DNA from: UBA5070 sp035352895
GTDB lineage: Bacteria > Fibrobacterota > Fibrobacteria > UBA5070
NCBI GenBank assembly: GCA_035352895.1
Contig: DAOPYN010000014.1
Location: 4,161-68,160, forward strand
DNA: 64,000 bases
Reading direction: 5' to 3'
Shown here: in pieces, positions 45,601 to 52,651 of the stretch
Layout: every line of letters begins with the position of its first letter
Numbering within the stretch: the first letter of the stretch is position 1
Notes under the pieces: generated by a model
The model's input: the letters and a program-made list of their open reading frames with translations, nothing else
Database searches by the model: none
What the model was told of the DNA's origin: nothing
Translations under genes and position numbers: made by a program

Positions 45601-46060
45601 CGACTCTGTGGAAACACTACCTCCGTACCAAACCGATACCAATCAGGACGGACTTCTGTTCCTGAAAAAAGATGGCACGGTGTGGGGCTATGGACAGAAC
45701 AGATATGGAATTCTCGGCACCGGCGACCGCCTTCCCGTGCCCACTCCCATCCACCTGTCCAGCTTCGATGGGCTTGGCATCCAACAGATCTCCATGGGAG
45801 AAACCATTGTGCTTTTCACCTCCCGATCTGGCGACGTCTATGCGACAGGCACCAACACTGGCGGAGAAATTGAGCCCATGGAACTTTTGCGCCCAGGTCT
45901 TGTCCAATCACATGTATCCAGCGCGTTCGCAGGGGTCGGAACATGCTTCTATCTGTTCCAGAACGGCTCGCTCTATGGCCAGGGTTTCGATGAAGTTGGC
46001 CAACTTGGAACGGGTATTCTTACTCAGCAGAGCAACGACTTCACCCGCATCCGCTTCTGA
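42608..46060 (+). CDS. Second Ig-like/RCC1 surface lipoprotein
   Basis: ATG at 42608, preceded by AAGGA, gives a 1,150-residue protein with a lipoprotein-type signal ending GLYSC; an ATG at 42560 (1,166 residues) is possible if the transcript is nearly leaderless. The order is: an N-terminal region with a PDSIWYRSP strand shared with the gene at 25160-28801; four Ig-like repeats with DSAGN-type endings (about 350-740); a chitobiase-like domain with GAIIRFTLDGTDPT; and seven RCC1-type blades, for example GIGLNSSGQLGDG, GYGQNRYGILGTG, GQGFDEVGQLGTG. The last kilobase is visibly lower in GC than the rest. Likely outer-membrane anchored; CRP-type control is predicted. Confidence 0.8.
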   Translation: MATCTWFSRIAPAFALLLAGLYSCQKPTVIEEETPSGQGKYYVHFYVPDSTAIPDSIWYRSPADSGTGSGLGFQRGTPGLTAVFFPDLRPLGKDSLAIHSFRMGLHTGVSYAKQVYYMELSATRIVRSGADSLALSLLRLLDSTRKASPKSFPDTSANGKRSALVRLAADLVYQGHPGTAAYRRTSPSGLDTASVNRQILTLAAKSGLTLAEVVKKWNLRLDYQGARRALASMDVDTQSLNPFSLARPLQLDTLHLGEPGVGLQGTILGRKGIRSLTFSITNDSGDRIDHFVLSDLPATRTQPASLDLDKHPAFSCRPNASLGFYLLGVTVDDSLGNIQTFTTRLQVAAALDHQGPRLELVFPRDSSLVTDYLDSLLNIQVRAQDPSGIQSVMIDGKSATAVAGSDWSVRVLVPRQSTSRVIVIVATDSAGNEARTQILVRRNDPKSPALELVEPAQNSWIAFDTSKVMVSWKADPGTGTLDSVWIDNARATCDAQNTCQRLVSVQGTGKLVTIPVKAWNSVGLTRTDNAIFGRKADTTGPTAQWVSPVPGTQIPFDISQVDVVVSASDPSGVDSVDIAGHRARAEGGQWKRTVTLGQPGEITRIPVRAWDHAGNTSDSVFMLTRAPVPSSLPPSATWLNPNLRTGTVLPFDSTGLWVKVRLFDLSGIDTASVKIGGKPAQVMPDSVWMARIGLPANGIPQVIALEVKNVRGVRLSDLATVTRRQDTVRSLGISDTVSRLRSGSFWVKLACATPGAIIRFTLDGTDPTELSPKFKDSLLIDTTLTLKAKGFATDRVSSATTVQKYQLALPVEVIGGWPSTLFRLSDGSLWGTGFNKDHRISPLTPPPDMIGNQSQVREFFVRPSKIADSVIQAHSFDGYSHWIKSDHTLWGIGLNSSGQLGDGTFQNRSVPVLIARDIAKVTSMTSTLVLKTDSTLWITGPYSANRRTNQLIQIANHVRGMIAGINRSWILRNDGSLWSMRHDVSLTTETLPPLEFVTDSVETLPPYQTDTNQDGLLFLKKDGTVWGYGQNRYGILGTGDRLPVPTPIHLSSFDGLGIQQISMGETIVLFTSRSGDVYATGTNTGGEIEPMELLRPGLVQSHVSSAFAGVGTCFYLFQNGSLYGQGFDEVGQLGTGILTQQSNDFTRIRF

Positions 46061-46283
46061 TGCGGGCTTGGACGCTCAACTGGCCGACGAGCCCATCGGA
46101 CTTCGCAGGGCAGACAGGAACGGCTCCCCAAGGCAACCCCGACCGATGGCGGTAGGAAACCAGCATGTTGTCCACCGAAATGGTCCGCGAGGTCTCCTGC
46201 ATTTCCATCCCGCAGCCGCTGAGCAAGGCCGCGCAGGCGATTGCACGAGATATCAAATTCCGTCCGCATCGAGAAGTATTCAC
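46041..46283 (-). pseudogene. Truncated copy of the lipoprotein gene at 46831-47745
   Basis: GTG at 46283, overlapping the stop of the hydrolase gene as GTGA, opens an 80-residue frame with a lipoprotein signal ending LLSGC. Residues 30-60 resemble the neighbouring lipoprotein: SYRHRSGLPWGAVPVCP against TYHHRADIPWGMVPVVP. Similarity fades at once after this and the frame ends inside the terminus of the plus-strand RCC1 gene. It is most simply a duplicated gene cut short by the convergent gene; a functional mini-lipoprotein cannot be ruled out. Confidence 0.6.
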
Positions 46284-46819
46284 GGACGGTCCACTTTCCT
46301 TCCACGCCGCCTCTCCAGCCACCATCCCAAGGCCATCGCGAGCGCGGGCAGCCCCACCCACAGGAGTTCCGAGGCGACCACCACGACTCCCCTCCCGCTA
46401 AAGATTCCCATGCCCATGGGCGAGACCCGGATGGGATGCCAGGGCAGGAAGAACCGCGTGGAGTCGAACGGCCAGAGGAAGGCCACACCCTTGCCGCCGC
46501 TGGTGAGGGCGTCCAGGATGCCGTGGGAGGCCATGGAGAGCCCCACCGCCGAGCCCGCGATCCAGCGGCTCGATTTCAATCGTGGAGCGGCGACGAACGC
46601 CGTCCCTGCCACCACGGCCACGGCCAGGAGGGAGTGGGTGGCCCCGCGATGGCCCCATGCCGATCCATAGGGAACCCCCGCGAAGTAGCCCAGGGAATCC
46701 AGGTCCGGGAGCATGGATGCGATCAGGCACGTGATCGCCAACGGTCGGCTCACGTAGCGACGATCGGCGGCGACGGCCGCACCCAGCGGCAGGAAGGCAT
46801 GTCCGAGGATCGTGGGCAC
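46280..46819 (-). CDS. YdjM-like membrane-bound metal-dependent hydrolase
   Basis: GTG at 46819 (MPTILGHAFLPLG) lies 11 bases after the upstream stop. The 179-residue protein has the family metal motif: His in PTILGHA, the Asp pair in MLPDLDSLG, and HRGATHS. About four hydrophobic helices follow. It ends LERRRGRKVDRP. The family (E. coli YdjM, SOS-induced) has no defined substrate. It is in an operon with the lipoprotein and the truncated copy. Confidence 0.85.
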   Translation of the reverse strand: MPTILGHAFLPLGAAVAADRRYVSRPLAITCLIASMLPDLDSLGYFAGVPYGSAWGHRGATHSLLAVAVVAGTAFVAAPRLKSSRWIAGSAVGLSMASHGILDALTSGGKGVAFLWPFDSTRFFLPWHPIRVSPMGMGIFSGRGVVVVASELLWVGLPALAMALGWWLERRRGRKVDRP

Positions 46820-46830
46820 GGCGGGTCCGG

Positions 46831-47745
46831 TCAAAGTTCCGAGGTGAACTGGACGATCATCTGCAGCTGCTTGAGATCCTTGATGGAGTAGCGCGCCCCC
46901 ACCACCAGGGATTGCGAGCCGTAGCGCTGCATCCAGCCGATTCCCACGTTCACGAGGGAGATTTTCTCCTCGGTGGAGCCGTTGTCGGACCGTTCGCGGG
47001 ACAAGTCGACCGTCCGGGTGGAATCCATGTAGGTGGTGGTCGTGGTGGTGGTCTTTTCGACACCTCCGTTGGGCCACTTGGCCAGGGACCAGCTGGGGAT
47101 CAGCTGCACCGTGGCCCATGGCCCGGCTTCCTCCGGCAGGAGTCCCAGCGACAACCGGGCGAATCCGTTCCAACGCCGATGCCGTTCGCTACCATAGGTG
47201 GTATCGCGCCAACTGAGGTTTCCCTCCTCGATGAGACGATCCGATCGGTACTCCACCGTCGAGCGGGCCATGGCCATCCCGATGGCGGCATCGCAGAAGG
47301 CATGCGTGCGGGCTTCGCCGCGTTCCATCAATCCGATCGAGACCCATCCCGATGGCGCCGCTCCGTTGTGGCCACCGATCGTTCCCCGGAACCACCCGCC
47401 GATCACCGCCAACTCGCCGGAACCCTGCAGGGAGGGCGGCGACCAGGTCCCGATCCCCTCATCGTCGACCTCGGCCATCGCCAGGGTTCCCACCTGCAAC
47501 GACACCGATGCGCCGACCTCCACGGAATCGGGAGGCACCACCGGAACCATCCCCCAGGGAATGTCGGCGCGATGATGGTAGGTCAGGATCCGGTTCTTGG
47601 TGGTGGTGATCCGTTGGGTCGTGACGCTGGAGACCTCCGAGGATCCCGCACACCCCGACAGGACGAGTCCGACCGAACCCAGGCCTGCGAACAGACCGGC
47701 CCGGGCGGGGAACCGCCCGCCAGGAAAACCAGGGAAATGGAACAT
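46831..47745 (-). CDS. Outer-envelope lipoprotein of unknown function
   Basis: The 304-residue product has an N-terminal signal ending LVLSGC. The mature part is rich in alternating hydrophobic strands (VSLQVGTLAMAEVD, GWVSIGLMERGEA, ARLSLGLLPEEAGP, SQSLVVGARYSIKD) and ends QMIVQFTSEL, a beta-barrel-like profile. No recognised family. It heads a three-gene operon; its N-terminal region is duplicated in the small frame at 46041-46283. Confidence 0.6.
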   Translation of the reverse strand: MFHFPGFPGGRFPARAGLFAGLGSVGLVLSGCAGSSEVSSVTTQRITTTKNRILTYHHRADIPWGMVPVVPPDSVEVGASVSLQVGTLAMAEVDDEGIGTWSPPSLQGSGELAVIGGWFRGTIGGHNGAAPSGWVSIGLMERGEARTHAFCDAAIGMAMARSTVEYRSDRLIEEGNLSWRDTTYGSERHRRWNGFARLSLGLLPEEAGPWATVQLIPSWSLAKWPNGGVEKTTTTTTTYMDSTRTVDLSRERSDNGSTEEKISLVNVGIGWMQRYGSQSLVVGARYSIKDLKQLQMIVQFTSEL

Positions 47746-47778
47746 GACCGGAAACGTAAATAGTCCGGCACGGCCTTC

Positions 47779-50700
47779 CTACTTGGGAGACAACGCTGCC
47801 CCGAGACGTTCCAGCGCGATGCGCATCCCCGCGATCTCCGCCAAAGCCTGCTTGCCCGCCCCGCGGTTGCCGCGCTTGGAACGCCACGTTTCCATGATCT
47901 GCTCCCAGCGCGCGTTGTCGGCCGGGGTGGACAATCCCAGGAGGCGCCGCACCTGCAGCAGGCTGACTTCCGATTCGCGGGCCAATGCCTGCGATTCGGA
48001 CTGGTAGTGTTCCAGCAGCAAGGCGTCCACTTCCTGGGTGGTCATGATCGGCGAGACCTTCTCGGCAAGCTTGTTCATGTTGCGGTACGATCCCTGCAAC
48101 TTGAACGCCGGTTCGGTCCGGTACTCGTCGGGACAGGACGCGGAGGCGATGTAGGCCCGATTCACCGAGATGACCGCATCCCTGACCCGCATCAGGTGAC
48201 GCACCACGGCGGTGGCCTCCTCCATGTCGGAGGCGGAGTGCCGTCCTTCCCAGGTCACCTCCGTGCCGGGCATGGCGACCTGACGCAGCAACGACGCGAA
48301 GTCCTTGGGATGGCGACCGAAGATCCGGGAAAGGACCGGTTGCACCATCAGGCAGTTCTCGAGATAGCTGTCCTGGAAGGCGGCCGCGTGGGAGCCCGCC
48401 AGGTCGCCCAGATTGAAGGTATCCGCACGGTTGGCGAGCATGTCGGGCACGCGGAAGGCCTCTCCGCTTTCCGTGTAGGGGTTTCCGGCCATCACCACGG
48501 CCACGCGTCTTCCACGCAGATCCCAGGTGCGCATCTGGCGGCGGAAGGTTCCGTCCATGCGGCGCTGTCCGTCGCAGAGGGAAATGAACTTCTGCAGGAA
48601 CTCGGGATGGCAGTGCTGGATGTCGTCGATCAGGATCAGGACGTTGTCCCCCATCTCCAAGGCCAGGGACAGCCTTTCCAATTCCTGTCTGGCGGCGCCG
48701 TCCTTGGCCTGGGCGGGATCGATCCCGGTGGTGGATCTTCCAAGCGAAGGGCCGTTGATCTTGACGAACATGAGTCCGAGCGACTCGCAGAGATATTCCA
48801 CCAGGGTGGTCTTGCCGTAGCCTGGAGGCGAGATCAGAAGCAGCAATCCCATCCGATCGGAGCGTTTTTCCTCTCCCATCGCACCGATCTGCTTGGCGAG
48901 GTTGTCGCCGATCAGGGGAAGATAGACCTCGTCGGCCAGCCGGTTGCGGACGAACGAGGAAAGCACCTTGGGCTGGAAGCCGTCGATGGCCAGCTCTCGC
49001 CGGGAAGCATCCAGGATCCGCCGTCGGCATTTCTGGAAGGCCACGACGCGAGGCGCCACGGCTGCCTGGTGGTGGCGCATCCGGGAGAGGAAATCGGAGA
49101 ACCTGAAGGTGGACTTTCCTTCCGGCGCCAGGGGATGCCCCGATCGCAGGGACAATTCCTTGGGCGTCTCGGCCGGAAGCCAACGGACATTCGTCGGCTC
49201 GCCGCAGCAGAGGAAGGCCGCGGCCTCCTCCATGGCCTCGCCCGATCCCGTGCTCGAAGCGCGCAACCAATCCAGCGCAAGGCGGTCCTGCTGGCCGAAA
49301 AGGCCCTTGAGGGCCTCCATCCCTTCCCGGAAGCCCGCGAGGGCTCCTGCGGATTCCATCCGTTTGACGAATTGCGCATGGATTTCCTGGGCGGTCATCG
49401 ACAGGCAGGGGAAGCACCCGGCTTCGAGGGATTCGGCGATGAACTCGGACACCTCCTGCGGGGACGAACCCTCGCCGAGGCCTCGGGGCTTGAGGAAGGC
49501 GGCGACGGCATCTTCGCAGGAACGCAGGGCCGCGGTCCGGACCGCGCTCTGGCGGGAGGACGCCCCGAAGGCGACCTGCATCCTGGCGGCGGCGACGAAC
49601 GCCGACTCGATGCGCAGGCGCCAGGAATCGTCCACGATCGCCGACCAGAACTCCAGGGCGATGGCCCGGGCCAGCGCCGCGAAGCGCATGGGTCCATGTT
49701 CCTTCCAGGATGCCAGCGCCGCGCGCAGGACCTGGAGCGCATCCTCGTCGTGGACACCCCTCTGCCAAGATTCCAGGGGGGATGCTTCCATCACATCCTG
49801 CAGCCGCACCCGCAGGACTTCGTCGGTCATTCCGAAGAGTTCGGAGAGGCCTGTCGGACTGCCGCTCTCGACGGATTCCCACAACCTCCAGGCGAGGACC
49901 TCCCCGCGTTGTGCCCGGGGCGACTCTCCGGAACTCTCCAGTTCCCAGACGTCCTTGAGCGACTGGACTTCGGGATCGTCGACGCGCTGGCGGTACCGGG
50001 TCCCGGAGATGTGGATGTCCAGGCCTTCCGCGCCGGCCAGGGCGACGATTTCCGGACGGGATTTCTGGATGGCGAAGACATGCCTGCCAAGACGCAGTCC
50101 CTGGCCGCCGTCCACCACCAGATCCGACCGATCGCGGATGCGACGCAGCGCATCCTCCAGAAGCGAGCGCAGCTTCCCGACCAGCTCTTCGGCACCGGCG
50201 GAATCCTCCAGGCCACGCAGCTGTTCGGCCAGGTTGCGCACCTTCTCAACCAGGGGTTCGGAAGCGAAGAAGGCCCGGGCTTCCGCCTGGTCGTTCAGGT
50301 TCGCTGCCCTCTGGGCGAGTCCCTGGAGGACGCGTTCGGCCGACTTGCGCAATTGCTCGCACTTGCGGCCACGGGCTTCCAGGAGCGAGAGTCGCCGGGC
50401 ATCCAGACTGGCGACCATCTCGTCGCGGATGTCGGCGAGGGAATCGAGGAATTCGGGGACGTCGGAAAACCGGCCCTCGAGCTCCTCCAGCCGGGCGAGG
50501 AGCCGGACCTGGGAGGTCTGGCAATCTTCAGGCTTGGCCGCGAGATCCAACGCGCTGGCCAGGGCCTGCGAAAGCAGTCTCTTCTGGGCGGTGAATTCCG
50601 CCGCGCCTTCCTGGCGTCCCAGGCTTTCCCGGCGCTGGCGCAGGGCGCTGCGCACCTGGTTCTGCTCGGCGAGGATCACCGCGATCCGTTCGGAGATGGC

Positions 50701-52644
50701 GGTCGATTGGACCGCGTCGATCTCCTTGAGGGTGCCGATGGACTCCAGGAGGAATTCCAGTTGGCGCGCCTGGAGATCCAACTTCTCCTCCAAAGCGGCC
50801 GCCTCCCGCGATTGCCGCAATCCATCCAGGGCGCCGGTCACCTCCACCGACCCCTTGCGCCAAGGCTCCAGGGCGCCATCGGCCAGGAGCAGTTCCGTGC
50901 AGATCACCCCCACGCGATCCTGGGCCGCCTGGATGGACCGTTCCACCTGTGCGCACGCGGCCTTGTCGGAGAAGGGCCAATCCATCACCTCGAGGATCCG
51001 TCCCCGCCCCGAGCGCAGACGACGCATCGCGTCCAGGCAATCCGCCAGCCCGGAGAAGATCGGACGCTCGGCCAGATCCGGGGCCAGGGAGGTTTCCAAT
51101 TCCTGTCGAGCGACATCGGCCGCCTGACGGCTCTTCTCGACCTTGGCGTATTCCCCGATCGCCGATTCGGCGGTGGCGGCGATCTCGCTCAGGATCCGTC
51201 CGATTTCGCCGGCTTCCTTCTCCTTGATCCAGAAGTGGGCGTCGGCGAGGTTGTGGGCATCCCGCACGAGCTCCCCAAAGAGCCCGGCGAAACCGGGATC
51301 CTTGCCCAGGAGCTTGGCAAGCTGCCGCCCCTTGGCCAGAAACCGCACGCAGTCCTGGTTGCCGATCCTCTCCAGCCAGGGATCCTGTCCTCCGGCCTGC
51401 GTGGACGGCGGACCGAAGGGGGTCTTCCACAACTGGATGGCATGGCTGGACTGCGGTTCCGGCTGGGCCCGGAAGGCGAACAGATCCCCGGAAGGAAACA
51501 GGCTCCATCCATGGCAGGAGATCGGTTGCTGGGTCTTCTGGTCGGTCACGCTGTAGGAAAGCAGCGTGTATTCGCCGGTTTCCGCCTTGTAGAACGAGAA
51601 CAGATGGTCCTCGCCGGTTCCGCTCAAGGTGCGCCGATCGTACTGGAAATCCGCTTCGACGGTCTCGAAGCGCCGATGCTCTCCCGTCTGCAGTGCCCAT
51701 CCGTCGGGCAGCAGGATTCCCTGCTGCTGGGGCAGGATCACGCAGGAGTGCGCGAGCGAATCCATGCGGATCGCCTGGCGGGTCTTGCAGAAGTACAGGA
51801 AATGTCGAGCCTGGGCTTCCTGGAAGGGGCGGATCCTCAGCGCGACGATCTCGCCGAGGATGGCGTAGTGGATCTCCGCGTCGTCCAGGGTCTGGTCGCG
51901 ATGCTCCACGGGTTCGGACAGGATCCCCTTGCCGGTCCGGGTGTTGTCCTCGACCTTGATCGTGAGGTCCCCGCCGAGCGTCTCGACGAAAACCCGGTCT
52001 TCGATGGAGATGTGGGGATGCAATCCCTCGCGGTGCTGCTCGCGACGGGTGCGGATCCATTCGAATTCGTGGGTGGGAGGATGCTGGACCTCGGAAGCCG
52101 CCCGATCGCCCTCGTAGACGAGGCCGTCGGTTCCGACCTTCCACTTGAAGGCCTTGATGTCGTCCGTCCGCGCGCCCACCTGGAACACCATGTACAGGTA
52201 TCCGCGATTGCGCAGGAAGCGGGCGAACTGGCTCTGGCGGTAGTAGCGGTACAGGTTGCGGAAGTCTTCCTGGAACCGCTGGTCGGACAACAGTTCCACC
52301 CCGGCCTCGCGGAACGTCCCATCCTCCTGGCCCACGTAGAAGGAGAAGACGTCGGAAAGCGAAGTTTCCGTCTTCAGACCGAACTGGACATTGTACCCCA
52401 GAAGGAGCGATCCGCCGAACTGGGTGAGATCGCGGGGAATGCACTGGTTGGGGGTGGAGATGTGGACGGTGCGGTCGAGCTTCCACTCGGCGGCCCCGAA
52501 GAGCGCCCTGCGCCTCTGGTCGAAATCCGCCAGGAAGGATTCCAGCTCGCCACGCTTTTTCTCGAGCCTGGACCGAAGCACATCCCAATTGCCTCCGACC
52601 GCCGTGGGCGCGGCGTCGGAGGGTTTCCCTGTGGCCTCCTCCAT
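47779..52644 (-). CDS. Very large AAA ATPase, DUF3686/DNA-repair-ATPase type
   Basis: At 1,621 residues this is one of the longest genes here. The N-terminal half begins with a coiled coil (LRSRLEKKRGELESFLADF) and a beta-rich domain (TPNQCIPRDLTQFGGSLLLGYNV, FSFYVGQEDGTF) characteristic of the DUF3686 family annotated as DNA repair ATPases. Long helical coiled coils fill about 460-830. A single AAA domain sits near 1260-1480: Walker A ISPPGYGKTT, Walker B VLILIDDIQH, and a sensor-like VVMAGNPYTE. The start is seven bases after the flotillin stop, so both are cotranscribed. Its real role is undetermined; a membrane-associated remodeller acting with flotillin fits the context. Confidence 0.75.
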   Translation of the reverse strand: MEEATGKPSDAAPTAVGGNWDVLRSRLEKKRGELESFLADFDQRRRALFGAAEWKLDRTVHISTPNQCIPRDLTQFGGSLLLGYNVQFGLKTETSLSDVFSFYVGQEDGTFREAGVELLSDQRFQEDFRNLYRYYRQSQFARFLRNRGYLYMVFQVGARTDDIKAFKWKVGTDGLVYEGDRAASEVQHPPTHEFEWIRTRREQHREGLHPHISIEDRVFVETLGGDLTIKVEDNTRTGKGILSEPVEHRDQTLDDAEIHYAILGEIVALRIRPFQEAQARHFLYFCKTRQAIRMDSLAHSCVILPQQQGILLPDGWALQTGEHRRFETVEADFQYDRRTLSGTGEDHLFSFYKAETGEYTLLSYSVTDQKTQQPISCHGWSLFPSGDLFAFRAQPEPQSSHAIQLWKTPFGPPSTQAGGQDPWLERIGNQDCVRFLAKGRQLAKLLGKDPGFAGLFGELVRDAHNLADAHFWIKEKEAGEIGRILSEIAATAESAIGEYAKVEKSRQAADVARQELETSLAPDLAERPIFSGLADCLDAMRRLRSGRGRILEVMDWPFSDKAACAQVERSIQAAQDRVGVICTELLLADGALEPWRKGSVEVTGALDGLRQSREAAALEEKLDLQARQLEFLLESIGTLKEIDAVQSTAISERIAVILAEQNQVRSALRQRRESLGRQEGAAEFTAQKRLLSQALASALDLAAKPEDCQTSQVRLLARLEELEGRFSDVPEFLDSLADIRDEMVASLDARRLSLLEARGRKCEQLRKSAERVLQGLAQRAANLNDQAEARAFFASEPLVEKVRNLAEQLRGLEDSAGAEELVGKLRSLLEDALRRIRDRSDLVVDGGQGLRLGRHVFAIQKSRPEIVALAGAEGLDIHISGTRYRQRVDDPEVQSLKDVWELESSGESPRAQRGEVLAWRLWESVESGSPTGLSELFGMTDEVLRVRLQDVMEASPLESWQRGVHDEDALQVLRAALASWKEHGPMRFAALARAIALEFWSAIVDDSWRLRIESAFVAAARMQVAFGASSRQSAVRTAALRSCEDAVAAFLKPRGLGEGSSPQEVSEFIAESLEAGCFPCLSMTAQEIHAQFVKRMESAGALAGFREGMEALKGLFGQQDRLALDWLRASSTGSGEAMEEAAAFLCCGEPTNVRWLPAETPKELSLRSGHPLAPEGKSTFRFSDFLSRMRHHQAAVAPRVVAFQKCRRRILDASRRELAIDGFQPKVLSSFVRNRLADEVYLPLIGDNLAKQIGAMGEEKRSDRMGLLLLISPPGYGKTTLVEYLCESLGLMFVKINGPSLGRSTTGIDPAQAKDGAARQELERLSLALEMGDNVLILIDDIQHCHPEFLQKFISLCDGQRRMDGTFRRQMRTWDLRGRRVAVVMAGNPYTESGEAFRVPDMLANRADTFNLGDLAGSHAAAFQDSYLENCLMVQPVLSRIFGRHPKDFASLLRQVAMPGTEVTWEGRHSASDMEEATAVVRHLMRVRDAVISVNRAYIASASCPDEYRTEPAFKLQGSYRNMNKLAEKVSPIMTTQEVDALLLEHYQSESQALARESEVSLLQVRRLLGLSTPADNARWEQIMETWRSKRGNRGAGKQALAEIAGMRIALERLGAALSPK

Positions 52645-52651
52645 CGCCGGA

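Noticed and set aside
46044..46066. Intrinsic terminator at the end of the second RCC1 gene
   Set aside because: An eight-base perfect stem exists around the stop codon, but no T run follows on either strand, so termination is not supported.
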